Source: Microvirga aerophila
Lineage (GTDB): Bacteria; Pseudomonadota; Alphaproteobacteria; Rhizobiales; Beijerinckiaceae
DNA length: 52,714 nt
Direction of reading: 5' to 3'
Assembly: GCF_003332305.1 (NCBI RefSeq)
Contig: NZ_QOIO01000040.1
Location: forward strand, 1-52,714
The stretch's first letter is position 1; every line of letters starts with the position of its first letter. Below the pieces are notes generated by a model, which did no database searches, was not told the DNA's origin, and worked only from the letters and a program-made list of their open reading frames with translations. Below are positions 18,450 through 26,888 of this stretch, piece by piece. The translations under genes were made by a program, and so were the position numbers.

Positions 18450-18798
18450 GAGCGTGAGCCTTCTGGGTGCGGCAGGGTGTCAGATCGGCAATGAGCGGAG
18501 CGCAGATTTCCGTCGATCCGCCGCAGCAATCCTTGAGGAGAAACAGGATCGTAGCCTGGAGACGTTCGACATTCGCCCTGTAGACGATGGAGCGGGATAG
18601 TCGCTGGCTAGTTACGAGGCCCGCCCGCGACAGGATTCCGAGATGGCCGGACAGCGTGTTCTGAGGGACAGTCAGCCGACGCGCCAGTTCGCCCGCGGGA
18701 AAGCCGAGCGGTTCCCCGCCGACCAGCAGCCGGAAGATGTCGAGGCGTGTCGGCTGCGCCAGCGCCGCAAGCGCCATGATGCTCTCTGTCTTATCCAT
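18442..18798 (-). CDS. arsR: ArsR-family arsenic-responsive repressor
   Basis: A 118-aa winged-helix repressor. The DNA-binding region contains MALAALAQPTRLDIFRLLV and ARRLTVPQNTLSGHLGILSR. The metalloid site seems to be C-terminal: Cys91, Cys92 and Cys99 (CCGGSTEIC). It lacks the classical helix-3 ELCVCDL motif, so it belongs to the atypical ArsR group that senses As(III) with a C-terminal CC-x6-C cluster. The start ATG 18798 is inside a perfect 24-bp palindrome (18793-18816), the likely autoregulatory operator. Earlier in-frame starts to 18873 would run through the operator and are not favoured. It is divergent from the M20 peptidase gene at 18942. Confidence 0.9.
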   Translation of the reverse strand: MDKTESIMALAALAQPTRLDIFRLLVGGEPLGFPAGELARRLTVPQNTLSGHLGILSRAGLVTSQRLSRSIVYRANVERLQATILFLLKDCCGGSTEICAPLIADLTPCRTQKAHAHD

Positions 18799-18816
18799 AT
18801 TTCCGGAAATATGGAT
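18793..18816. promoter_or_regulatory. Perfect 24-bp palindrome, likely ArsR operator
   Basis: ATCCATATTTCC followed by its exact reverse complement GGAAATATGGAT. It covers the arsR start codon and the site just upstream, an AT-rich island in GC-rich DNA. Length and position fit a dimer-binding ArsR operator that would block the ribosome-proximal part of the arsR transcript. Binding is inferred. Confidence 0.75.
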
Positions 18817-18941
18817 CTTGAGTGACAGGCCTATGACAGTTCCACGCCCGAATGCCGGCTCCGGGGTGAGCACGGGACCTTGCCAAGCCGGTGGATCGGG
18901 AGCATTGAGGCGCTGTCTTTCGAAGTGAGCAGCATCCTGTC

Positions 18942-20324
18942 ATGTCCCAACTCGACCAAGTCCTGAGCCGTATCGACGCCGATCTCGACAGGTCCCTGGA
19001 GCGGCTGTTCCAGTGGCTGAAGGTTCCGTCCATCTCTACCGATCCCGCCTACAAGGACCATTGCCGCGTCGCCGGCCAGTGGCTCGTGGACGAGTTGAAC
19101 GGCATTGGCGTGGATGCACGCTTGAGGGAGACCGGCGGACACCCGGCTGTGGTGGGCCATGCCAATGGTCAGGCGAAGCCGCATGTGTTGTTCTACGGGC
19201 ATTACGACGTGCAGCCGGTCGATCCGCTGGAGCTGTGGGACACGCCGCCGTTTGAGCCCAAGATTGCGACGCTTCCCGATAGCCGGAAGGTCATCAGCGC
19301 CCGTGGGTCCTCCGACGACAAGGGGCAGGTGCTCACCTTCGTAGAGGCCTGCCGGGCCTGGAAGGCCGTCACCGGCTCGCTGCCCATCAACGTCACGTTC
19401 CTGGTCGAGGGCGCCGAGGAGGACGGCTCGAAGTTCCTGCCGGAGTTCATCGAGGCCAACAAGGACGAGCTCAAGGCCGACGTGGCGCTCGTGTGCGACA
19501 CCGGCATGTGGGATCAGAAAACGCCCGCAATCACGTCGTCGTTGCGGGGCATGGTCTACGAGGAAGTGATCGTGCGCTGCGCCGACCGCGATCTCCATTC
19601 GGGCCAGTTCGGGGGCGCAGCGCGCAATCCCATTCACGTGTTGTCGAAGATCATCGCGGCGATCCACGATGAGAACGGCCGCATCACCGTCAAGGATTTC
19701 TACGACGGCGTGCCCGAAACGCCCACGCAGGTGCTGGAGCAGTGGAAGAAGCTGAACCTGACCGAAGAAGAGTATCTCGGTCAGGTGGGCCTGAAGCATT
19801 CCGCCGGCGAGAAGGGCCGCATGCTCATCGAGCAGATCCAGTCGCGCCCGACCTGCGACGTGAACGGCATCATCGGCGGCTACACGGGCGAGGGCACCAA
19901 GACGGTGATCGCCGCGGAAGCGCGGTGCAAAGTCTCGTTCCGGCTCGTGGGCGATCAGGATCCCGAGAAGATTTCCGACAGCTTCCACGCCTTCGTGCGC
20001 GAGCGCATTCCGGCCGATTGCTCGGTGGAGTTCATCAAGCACAAGGGCTCCCGCGCTCTGGCCCTGCCGCACGACTTCCCGGCGCTCACCGCCGCCAAGG
20101 CGGCGCTCCACGACGAATGGCAGGCGGACCCCATCGTCATCGGCATGGGCGGATCGATCCCGGTGGGCGGCGACTTCAAGCGCACCCTGGGCCTCGACAC
20201 GCTCTTCGTCGGCTTCGGGCTCGATGACGACCGCATCCACTCGCCCAACGAGAAGTACGATCTCACGAGCTTCCACAAGGGCACGCGCTCCTGGGCGCGC
20301 ATTCTCGCAGCCCTGGCGAAGTAG
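18942..20324 (+). CDS. M20 family metallopeptidase (dipeptidase/deacylase)
   Basis: A 460-aa di-zinc hydrolase of the M20 family with a DapE/carboxypeptidase-like layout. It shows the first metal motif FYGHYDVQPVDP (His and following catalytic Asp), the bridging ARGSSDDKGQ, the catalytic glutamate region VEGAEEDGS (EE pair kept although the first family Glu is Ala), a dimerisation lid from about 190-300, and the late C-terminal His region around DDRIHSPNEKYDL. There is no signal peptide, so it acts in the cytoplasm, probably on dipeptides or acylated amino acids. The start is ATG 18942. It is divergent from arsR; a dispersed repeat follows the stop. Confidence 0.9.
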   Translation: MSQLDQVLSRIDADLDRSLERLFQWLKVPSISTDPAYKDHCRVAGQWLVDELNGIGVDARLRETGGHPAVVGHANGQAKPHVLFYGHYDVQPVDPLELWDTPPFEPKIATLPDSRKVISARGSSDDKGQVLTFVEACRAWKAVTGSLPINVTFLVEGAEEDGSKFLPEFIEANKDELKADVALVCDTGMWDQKTPAITSSLRGMVYEEVIVRCADRDLHSGQFGGAARNPIHVLSKIIAAIHDENGRITVKDFYDGVPETPTQVLEQWKKLNLTEEEYLGQVGLKHSAGEKGRMLIEQIQSRPTCDVNGIIGGYTGEGTKTVIAAEARCKVSFRLVGDQDPEKISDSFHAFVRERIPADCSVEFIKHKGSRALALPHDFPALTAAKAALHDEWQADPIVIGMGGSIPVGGDFKRTLGLDTLFVGFGLDDDRIHSPNEKYDLTSFHKGTRSWARILAALAK

Positions 20325-20347
20325 GAGCGACTGCCACCGCAACCCTC

Positions 20348-20455
20348 CTGCTGAGGGGTGTAGCGTCTCGAAGCACGAGGGCGTCTCCAGAAAGCACTGG
20401 AGCCTCCTTCGAGACGCAGCCTTACGGCTGCTTCTCAGGATGAGGCCAGAGGCAG
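20348..20455 (+). repeat. Two-copy intergenic repeat, copy 1
   Basis: About 105 bp, matching 38277-38387 over most of its length in the same orientation. Both copies contain GAAGCACGAGGGCGTCTCC, CACTGGA, CCTCCTTCGAGACGC and CTTCTCAGGATGAGG, and fold through GTCTCGAAG/CTTCGAGAC and CTGAGG/CTTCTCAG arms. Both lie in gaps between convergent genes, so a bidirectional terminator role is plausible. Confidence 0.75.
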
Positions 20456-20467
20456 AAGATTGACCTT

Positions 20468-21178
20468 TTAGAGTGAGGACTGCGCCGATGCAGGCGCTCC
20501 CTCAAGCAGGCCTTTCAGCGTTGGAATCACCAGGCTGGGAGCCAGATCGGGATACTCGTCGGGCATCCCGAGCCGGTTCACCCATACGGCCTTGAACCCG
20601 AACGCGGCCGCGCCCGCTACGTCCCAGCGGTTCGATGACACGAAAGCGATATCCTGTCCGGAATACGGCAAAGCCGAGAGCACGAGCTCGTAGGTGCGCG
20701 GACTGGTCTTGAACACCTTCGCGGCGTCCACCGACAGGACGGCATCGAGGTAATCGGCAAGTCCCGCCGAGGAGACCGCCTCGCTCAGCATGCCCGGATC
20801 GCCGTTGGACAGGATGCCGGTCTTAAGGCCCCGCTCACGCAAGGTGTGAAGGGTCGCCGGCACCTCCGGATAGGCTGTGAGACTGCGATAAGCCTCCAGG
20901 AGCAGGGGCCTGAGGGAGCGGTCCACGTTGGGAAAGCGCGCGAAGGCATAGTCGAGGGCCCGCTCGGTGAGTTCCCAGAACGGCCGGTAGGTTTCCGCCA
21001 GAGACAGCACCCACGAGTATTCCAGCTGCTTCGCCCGCCAGATGTCCGAGAACGCCGCGGCGGCCGCGCCCACGCGCCCCATGTGCCGCCCCACGGCGGA
21101 ATGCACGTCGAACAAGGTGCCATAGGCGTCGAAGATGACGGCTTTGACCTGCAAAGCGATGGGGTGGGACGAAGGCAT
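20468..21178 (-). CDS. (S)-2-haloacid dehalogenase-type HAD hydrolase
   Basis: A 236-aa HAD-superfamily enzyme of the type II haloacid dehalogenase group, which hydrolytically removes halide from (S)-2-haloalkanoic acids. Key residues are visible: nucleophile Asp and following Thr in VIFDAYGTLFD, the substrate-binding Arg in IWRAKQLEYSW, Ser-Asn-Gly in ILSNGDPGML, the Lys in KVFKTSPRTYE, and the Ser/Asn/Asp set in VSSNRWDVAGAAAFGF. All positions of the L-2-haloacid dehalogenase active site appear kept. The start ATG 21178 is preferred over a GTG at 21196; neither has a strong ribosome site. The natural substrate could be another small acid. Confidence 0.88.
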   Translation of the reverse strand: MPSSHPIALQVKAVIFDAYGTLFDVHSAVGRHMGRVGAAAAAFSDIWRAKQLEYSWVLSLAETYRPFWELTERALDYAFARFPNVDRSLRPLLLEAYRSLTAYPEVPATLHTLRERGLKTGILSNGDPGMLSEAVSSAGLADYLDAVLSVDAAKVFKTSPRTYELVLSALPYSGQDIAFVSSNRWDVAGAAAFGFKAVWVNRLGMPDEYPDLAPSLVIPTLKGLLEGAPASAQSSL

Positions 21179-21333
21179 TCTTGAGTGTGGCGTCACATAT
21201 CAAAAGTTGCAACAGACAATGGATCAACCGGTCTCATGAAATCCATCACAAGTCTTTATGTCCCAAGCCATGCCAAAAGATTGACGCATCCCTACGCAAG
21301 GGATTCGATGAGATAGTCATACTGACGATAAGG

Positions 21334-22218
21334 ATGAAACAAGTGGCTTGGTATTCACAGACATGGAACTGGTTCAACGGCGCCTGGCATGAGGGCAACC
21401 CGCCGCTCATCGGCCCCCGTTCGCATGTCTCCTGGCTCGGCTCGTCCGTGTTCGACGGCGCGCGGGTCTTTGAGGGCGTCACGCCGGACATCGACCTGCA
21501 TTGCGCCCGCGTGAACCGCTCGGCCCGTACGATCGGCCTCGAGCCCACCATGGACCCGCAGGCGATCGTCGACCTCGTCCGCGAGGGCGTGAAGAAATTC
21601 GCCCCCAACACGGCCCTTTACGTGAAGCCCATGTACTGGGGCGAGGCCGAGGGCCTTGCCACCATCGCGCCCGATCCCGATTCGACCCAGTTCTGCCTGT
21701 CGCTCTTCGAGGCCCCGATGCCGGTGCCGGGTGGCCTGTCGGTCATGAAGTCGAGCTTCCGCCGTCCGACGCTGGAATCCATGCCGACCGATTCCAAGGC
21801 CGGCTGCCTCTATCCCAACAACGCTCGAGTGATCCGCGAGGCGCGGGAAAAGGGCTTCGACAACGCCCTAGTGTGCGATGCGCTCGGCAACGTGGCCGAG
21901 ACGGGCACCTCCAACGTGTTCATGGCCAAGGACGGCGTGGTCTTCACGCCAGCCCCGAACGGCACCTTCCTCAATGGCATCACCCGTCAGCGCGTGATGC
22001 AGCTCCTGCGCGACAACGGCGTCTCTGTCGTGGAAGCGACGCTCCGGTACGAGGATTTCGCGAACGCCGACGAAATCTTCATCTCGGGCAACTACTCCAA
22101 GGTCATGCCGGTGCTGCGCATCGACAGCCGCGAATTGCAGCCTGGTCCGTTCTACCGCAGGGCGCGGGAACTCTACTGGGCCTTCGCCCACGACAAGGGC
22201 GTCAGCAAGGCGGCTTGA
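21334..22218 (+). CDS. ilvE: Branched-chain amino acid aminotransferase (class IV, PLP)
   Basis: A 294-aa fold-type IV transaminase, expected to interconvert leucine, isoleucine and valine with their 2-oxo acids. SSVFDGARVFEG near 37-48 is the family N-terminal signature. Lys155 in DSKAGCLYPNN is the PLP Schiff-base lysine, and ALGNVAETGTSNVFMAKDG with the FLNGITRQRVMQLL block are the phosphate-binding region. The start ATG 21334 begins the family similarity with AAGG just upstream; the open frame back to 21181 has no family resemblance. Related D-amino-acid or (R)-amine transaminases share the fold, so the substrate is inferred. It is divergent from the haloacid dehalogenase. Confidence 0.9.
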   Translation: MKQVAWYSQTWNWFNGAWHEGNPPLIGPRSHVSWLGSSVFDGARVFEGVTPDIDLHCARVNRSARTIGLEPTMDPQAIVDLVREGVKKFAPNTALYVKPMYWGEAEGLATIAPDPDSTQFCLSLFEAPMPVPGGLSVMKSSFRRPTLESMPTDSKAGCLYPNNARVIREAREKGFDNALVCDALGNVAETGTSNVFMAKDGVVFTPAPNGTFLNGITRQRVMQLLRDNGVSVVEATLRYEDFANADEIFISGNYSKVMPVLRIDSRELQPGPFYRRARELYWAFAHDKGVSKAA

Positions 22219-22231
22219 TTTGCCCGCTTGG

Positions 22232-22264
22232 TCATCATCCCCGGAACAAGTCCGGGGATGATGA
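22232..22264. repeat. Short palindromic repeat / terminator hairpin
   Basis: A perfect 14-bp stem (TCATCATCCCCGGA / TCCGGGGATGATGA) with a 5-nt loop, 14 bp after the ilvE stop. It is of the GTCATCCCCGG family also seen at 15081 and 43350. It may terminate ilvE transcription although no T-run follows. Confidence 0.7.
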
Positions 22265-22380
22265 GGCGGCCCAAACGAGGTAGCGGCCCCCTCAACGAAG
22301 TTGTGATCCTGCCATAAGGCGGCCTTCGCAACGCTGCGCCCTAGATGGCTCCAGCAATGCCTTATCCGATGGAGCCGTCG

Positions 22381-23100
22381 ATGCGCCTTTTCCTGAAAAG
22401 CCTCGTTGTCCTCGGGCTCCTGACGGGAGCCGCCCGGGCCGAGTCGGTGGATCTCGAACTCGTCTTCGCGGCCGATGGCTCCGGGTCCATCGACAACGAC
22501 GAACTGCGCCTGCAGCGCCAGGGCTGGGCCGATGCGCTTACCAGCAAAGACGTGCTCGACGGCATCAAGGACGGGCCGGTGGGAGCCATTGCGGTCGCGT
22601 TCATGGAGTGGGGCGGGCCGAGCTCGCAGGTGCTCATCGTCGATTGGCATGTGATCCGGGACGAAGCGAGCGCACGGATTTTCGCCGACAAGCTCACGAG
22701 CACGCCACGTGGTGCGACGGGCTACAACTCCATTTCCAATGCCATCGACTTCTCCGTGCGTCTCGTGGAGCAGAACGCCCATGAGGGCACCCGCAAGGTG
22801 ATCGACGTCTCCGGCGACGGCCCCAACATGAACGGCCGTTCCCTCGAAGCCGCGCGGGCGGAAGCGCTTGCGAAGGGCTTCACCATCAACGCTCTCGCGA
22901 TCCGCCGTCCCGGCAGCGGCCGGCCCGGCGGCCCGGGTGGCATGTCGCTGGAGGATTATTACGGCCAGAGCGTCATCGGCGGGCCAGGCTCCTTCGTGGA
23001 GATCGCGGACGAAATGCGTCCATTCGCAGTCGCGGCGCGGCGCAAGCTGCTGACAGAAATCGCCGGCACGGGCGGCGCGACCCGGCACGCCAGCCGCTAA
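22381..23100 (+). CDS. DUF1194 (von Willebrand A-like) exported protein
   Basis: A 239-aa protein with a signal peptide (MRLFLKSLVVLGLLTGAARA-E). The mature domain begins VDLELVFAADGSGSIDNDEL, a MIDAS-like DxSxS metal site, and continues with RGATGYNSISNAIDF and KVIDVSGDGPNMNG, typical of DUF1194, a VWA-like family of alphaproteobacteria. A Gly/Pro-rich loop (RRPGSGRPGGPGGM) is near residue 180. It acts in the periplasm, probably as a metal-dependent protein-interaction domain; partners are unknown. The start ATG 22381 begins the signal peptide, while an upstream ATG at 22345 would mask it. Confidence 0.85.
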   Translation: MRLFLKSLVVLGLLTGAARAESVDLELVFAADGSGSIDNDELRLQRQGWADALTSKDVLDGIKDGPVGAIAVAFMEWGGPSSQVLIVDWHVIRDEASARIFADKLTSTPRGATGYNSISNAIDFSVRLVEQNAHEGTRKVIDVSGDGPNMNGRSLEAARAEALAKGFTINALAIRRPGSGRPGGPGGMSLEDYYGQSVIGGPGSFVEIADEMRPFAVAARRKLLTEIAGTGGATRHASR

Positions 23101-23145
23101 ATCGAGCCGGGCGCGCATTCCCGCGCGGAATGCTAAGATGCGCCC

Positions 23146-24306
23146 ATGACGAATCTCGAACGCTGGATCATCGACCAGGGCCTGCGCGGCTCCGATATCG
23201 GCTCGCTTCTGTCGGGCTTTTCCGAGCGGCTTGTCGCGCACGGCATTCCGCTGGCGCGATCCTATCTGGCCATGCCCACCGTCAACCCGAACTTTCGCGT
23301 CCACACCCATGCCTGGACGCCTGCCACCGGAACGAAGGTCGAAGTCGTCTCACACGAGCGCAACGATGGGGCTCTCGAAGTGAGCCCCATCGGGTACATG
23401 CTGAGGAACGGCATGACCAGTTGCCACTGGCGGTTGGATGGACCGGACGCGAACGCCTATAGCGTGTTCGAGGACGTGCGCCGTCTGGGCGGCAAGGACT
23501 ATCTCGCCCGCCTCATCACCTTCGAGCAACCCACCGCACCGGCCCTGCGCGGCTTCGCGGTGGCGTTCTCATGCGGTCGCGACGGGGGGCTGAGGCCTGA
23601 CGAGATCGCTACCATCGACGCCCTCATGCCGGCGCTTGGGCTTGCCGCCTATCGCATGACCCTGTTCGACCTGACAGTCGCCATGCTTGACACCTATGTG
23701 GGCCTGTCCGCCGGCCGGCGGGTGTTGAACGGCGAGATCCAGCGCGGTCTGGGAGCCACCGTCACGGCGGCCCTGCTGTTCGCGGACCTGAGAGGCTTCA
23801 CGACCCTCGCCGACACAGCCGGTGCGTCGATTATCGGCCGGCTCGACCGGCATCTCGAGGCCATGGCGGAGCCGGTGGTGGAGCATGGCGGCGAGGTGTT
23901 GAAGTTCCTCGGCGACGGTCTTTTGGCTGTCTTTCCGATCAACCACGAGAGCTCGCAGGGGGAGGCGAGCGCGGCTGCCGTGCGGGCGGCTCGTGAGGCG
24001 CTCGCCCGCAACGAGGCCGTCAATCGTTCTCTGTCCGGAGAGCCGTCCCTCAGCCTCGACATCGCGCTCCATTGCGGAGACGTGTTCTACGGCAATATCG
24101 GCGCCGCGAACCGCCTCGACTTCACGGTCATCGGCCCCGCCGTAAACGAGGCGAGCCGCATGGAGGCCATGTGCGGCCCGCTTGGATGCTCTGTCGTAAT
24201 GTCGCAGACTATCGCGGATTCGAGCCCGTCGCCTGTCCGGTCGCTGGGCCGCCACACCCTGCGCGGCCTCAGCGAGCCGCGCGAGCTGTTCACCCTGGCG
24301 GAGTGA
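23146..24306 (+). CDS. Class III adenylate/guanylate cyclase
   Basis: A 386-aa cytosolic cyclase. The N-terminal ~185 residues are a conserved sensory region without an obvious named domain. The catalytic domain spans about 200-386. Metal aspartates are Asp214 (LFADLRGFTT) and Asp257 (KFLGDGLLAVF); Lys253 and the Asp of LDFTVIGPAVNEASRM fit adenine recognition, and Asn/Arg in NEASR stabilise the transition state, so all catalytic residues are present and ATP is the likely substrate. The start is ATG 23146. Its 3' end overlaps the convergent murJ by 17 bp. A short 7-bp hairpin lies just upstream at 23115-23133. Confidence 0.92.
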   Translation: MTNLERWIIDQGLRGSDIGSLLSGFSERLVAHGIPLARSYLAMPTVNPNFRVHTHAWTPATGTKVEVVSHERNDGALEVSPIGYMLRNGMTSCHWRLDGPDANAYSVFEDVRRLGGKDYLARLITFEQPTAPALRGFAVAFSCGRDGGLRPDEIATIDALMPALGLAAYRMTLFDLTVAMLDTYVGLSAGRRVLNGEIQRGLGATVTAALLFADLRGFTTLADTAGASIIGRLDRHLEAMAEPVVEHGGEVLKFLGDGLLAVFPINHESSQGEASAAAVRAAREALARNEAVNRSLSGEPSLSLDIALHCGDVFYGNIGAANRLDFTVIGPAVNEASRMEAMCGPLGCSVVMSQTIADSSPSPVRSLGRHTLRGLSEPRELFTLAE

Positions 24307-25840
24307 GGCGCATTCGACGCCGCGAGAGCCTAACCCCAAGAGCCTTGAGGGACACGAGCAGCACCGCGCCATAGAGGAGCGCCCCGCACGCGCCGAGGAC
24401 GCCAAGCAGGATCTCGCTGTGCCATTGCGGCAGTGCGGCTATCCATTGGCTCAAGGGAGCGGGAGCGAACCACGCGAAGGCCGCAAGCAGGATGCTTGCC
24501 ACGAACACCGCCACGAAGGTGCGCCCGAGAGCGCCGCTCGGGGCCATCCAGTCCCGGCGCAGGGCCAGGAAGACCAGCAAGCCGAGATTGACCCAGATTC
24601 CGATGGCCGTGCCCAGCGCCAGCCCGACGACCCCATAGGTGTCCATCAGCAGGATCTTCAGGATCACGTTGACGGCCACCGCCGAGAGGGATGCGATGAG
24701 CGGCGTCAGCGTATCGGAGCGGGAATAGAAGCTCGCCACCGCCGAGCGGATCAGCACCGCCGCCGGAAGGCCGATGGCGTAGGCTGCCAGGACGGCGCCG
24801 GAGCGTTGGGCGGCCGCCGCGTCGAAGGCTCCACGCTGGAAGAGGGCCGACATGATCAGGTCCGGCATGGTCACGAAGGCAACGAGGAACGGGGCGGCCA
24901 GCGCCAGCGTCATGCCGATGGCCCGGTTTTGGGCGTTGTGGGCAGCCCCGGGATCGCCTGCCGCGATGCGCCGGCTCATCTCCGGCAGCACCACCGTGCC
25001 GGCCGCGATGCCGATGACGCCGAGGGGCAGCTGATAGAGGCGGTCCGCATAATAGAGCGACGCCACCGCGCCGGTGGGCAGGAAGGACGCGATGATCGTG
25101 TCGGCGAACATGGCGAGCTGAACGCCGGCCGAACCGATGACGGCGGGGCCCAGGGTCTTGAAGAAGCGCCGCATGGGCGGGTCGAGGCGGGGCCTCTCGA
25201 CGGTCGGCGTCGCCTTCAGGCGTCGCGCCGCCACCCAGACCAAAAGCAGTTCGAGCACGCCCGCCACCACCACGCCCCAGGCCGCCGCGTGGCCCGCGCT
25301 GGGAAACAGGAACGCGAGACCGAGAGCCGCCACGATGGCCACGTTGAGCAACACCGGCGCTGCCGCGGCGGCGGCAAATTTCTCATGGGCATTGAGGATG
25401 CCTGAGAGGATCGTCACCAGGGTGATGAAGAGCAGATACGGGAAGGTGATCCGGGTCAGAGTGACGGCGAGGCTGAATTTCGTCGGATCGTCCGTGAAGC
25501 CTGGAGCCAGCAGCGTCACCACCACGGGCATCGCCACGAAGGCTGCCACGAGCAGAACCGTTTGCACCAGCAGCATCAGGGTGGTAATCCGGCTGGCGAA
25601 AGAGCGGGCCTGGGCCGCTCCGTCCTGCTCCAGCACCTGCGCATAGGTGGGCAGGAAGGCGCTGTTGAACGCGCCCTCGCTGAAGATGGCCCGGAAGTGA
25701 TTGGGGATGCGGAGGGCCACCAGGAAGGCGTCGGCTACGGGACCGATGCCCATTACGGCCGCCAGCACCACGTCGCGGACGAAGCCTGTCAGGCGGGAGA
25801 CCAGCGTCCATCCGCCGACGGAAAGGATTTTCCTGAACAT
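24290..25840 (-). CDS. murJ: Lipid II flippase MurJ
   Basis: A 516-aa polytopic inner-membrane protein of the MVF/MOP superfamily that moves lipid-linked peptidoglycan precursor across the membrane. It has the usual 14 hydrophobic segments and the typical MurJ N-terminus (LSVGGWTLVSRLTGFVRDVV), then ADAFLVALRIPNHFRAIFSE and GAFNSAFLPTYA, including the conserved Arg residues lining the central cavity. Length is as expected. It starts 3 bp after the end of the GT2 gene at 25844, so the two are co-transcribed. The start is ATG 25840. Confidence 0.95.
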   Translation of the reverse strand: MFRKILSVGGWTLVSRLTGFVRDVVLAAVMGIGPVADAFLVALRIPNHFRAIFSEGAFNSAFLPTYAQVLEQDGAAQARSFASRITTLMLLVQTVLLVAAFVAMPVVVTLLAPGFTDDPTKFSLAVTLTRITFPYLLFITLVTILSGILNAHEKFAAAAAAPVLLNVAIVAALGLAFLFPSAGHAAAWGVVVAGVLELLLVWVAARRLKATPTVERPRLDPPMRRFFKTLGPAVIGSAGVQLAMFADTIIASFLPTGAVASLYYADRLYQLPLGVIGIAAGTVVLPEMSRRIAAGDPGAAHNAQNRAIGMTLALAAPFLVAFVTMPDLIMSALFQRGAFDAAAAQRSGAVLAAYAIGLPAAVLIRSAVASFYSRSDTLTPLIASLSAVAVNVILKILLMDTYGVVGLALGTAIGIWVNLGLLVFLALRRDWMAPSGALGRTFVAVFVASILLAAFAWFAPAPLSQWIAALPQWHSEILLGVLGACGALLYGAVLLVSLKALGVRLSRRRMRLTPPG

Positions 25841-25843
25841 CGA

Positions 25844-26854
25844 TCAGGCCCGACGCCGGAATTCGTCGCGGACGAGGCTGGAGCTGACTTCGGCCGCGCC
25901 GCCGATCCGTTCCGCCACCACATAGAGCGGCCGCCGTTTCACCTCGGCGAAGATGCGCCCCACATACTCGCCGATGATGCCGAGCGACATGAGCTGAATG
26001 CCCGAGAAGAACATGACCGACACGATCAGGCTCGGAAAGCCGGGAAGGTCCGTGCCGAACAGCAGCGTCCTGATGGCGAAGTAGAGGGCGGTGGCAATCG
26101 ACAGGAACGAGATCACGAAACCCAGATAGGTCCAGACCCGCAAGGGCGCGGTCGAGAACGCCGCGATGCCGTCGAAGGCGAAGCGGAAGAGCTTGCGAAA
26201 GCTCCATTTCGTGTCGCCGAATCGGCGCTCTTCCACGACGAAGGGCACCCCCGTTCCCTTGAAGCCCACCCAGGCGTAGAGGCCCTTCGAGAACCGAGCC
26301 TTCTCGCCCAGTGTCCGCAGCACCTCGACGCCCTTGCGGTCGATAAGCCGAAAATCGCCCGCGCCCTCCGGCAAATCGATCTCGCCGAAGCGCGAGAACA
26401 GGCGGTAGAACAGATGGGCGAAGCCGCGCTTGACCCTGGTCTCGTCCGAACGGTCCGTGCGCTGGCCATAGACCATCTCGTAGCCCGCGTTCCAGCGCTC
26501 CACGAACGCCTCGATCATTTCAGGCGGATGCTGCAGATCCGCATCCATGATCACCACCGCGTCCCCCCGGGTGTGGTCGAGACCGGCCGCGATGGCGATC
26601 TCCTTGCCAAAGTTGCGGCTGAGCGATACCGCGCCGATCCGAGGCTCCCTGAGGCTCATGTCCCTGACGCGAAGCAGGGTATCGTCCTGGCTGCCGTCAT
26701 CGACGAAGATGATCTCCCAGATCGACGTGATCCTGTTCAAGACCGGCAAAAGCCGCTCGCACAGGGGCGCGATGTTGGCGCTCTCGTTGTGAACCGGAAT
26801 GACGACGCTGAGCTTGGGGGACGCCACGCAATAATCCTTCATTGTCGCGCGCAT
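25844..26854 (-). CDS. GT2 glycosyltransferase, GtrB/DPM1-like, membrane-anchored
   Basis: A 336-aa glycosyltransferase. The GT-A catalytic part begins KLSVVIPVHNESANIAPL and has DDGSQDDT, the metal DAD-type motif IMDADLQHPPEM and the KARFSKGLYAWVGFKG segment. Two C-terminal hydrophobic helices (about 235-260 and 270-295) anchor it. It resembles bactoprenol/dolichol-phosphate sugar transferases (GtrB, ArnC), which charge undecaprenyl phosphate with a sugar for later surface modification. It forms an operon with murJ and is divergent from a ChbG/HpnK-type deacetylase, so a lipid-linked sugar that is then deacetylated is a reasonable inference. The start is ATG 26854 or 26842. Confidence 0.9.
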   Translation of the reverse strand: MRATMKDYCVASPKLSVVIPVHNESANIAPLCERLLPVLNRITSIWEIIFVDDGSQDDTLLRVRDMSLREPRIGAVSLSRNFGKEIAIAAGLDHTRGDAVVIMDADLQHPPEMIEAFVERWNAGYEMVYGQRTDRSDETRVKRGFAHLFYRLFSRFGEIDLPEGAGDFRLIDRKGVEVLRTLGEKARFSKGLYAWVGFKGTGVPFVVEERRFGDTKWSFRKLFRFAFDGIAAFSTAPLRVWTYLGFVISFLSIATALYFAIRTLLFGTDLPGFPSLIVSVMFFSGIQLMSLGIIGEYVGRIFAEVKRRPLYVVAERIGGAAEVSSSLVRDEFRRRA

Positions 26855-26888
26855 TGAGAGCCGAGTTTGCGGCTTTGCTCAAGTGCCT

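Noticed and set aside
18831..20342. Long minus-strand open frame (about 500 codons) over the M20 peptidase gene
   Set aside because: The plus-strand M20 frame has all family metal motifs. The minus frame is Arg/His/Gly-rich without any recognisable domain, a usual GC-driven antisense artefact.
21868..23310. Long minus-strand open frame (480 codons) across ilvE, DUF1194 and the cyclase start
   Set aside because: It spans three well-supported plus-strand genes and their intergenic gaps, and has no family resemblance or ribosome site.
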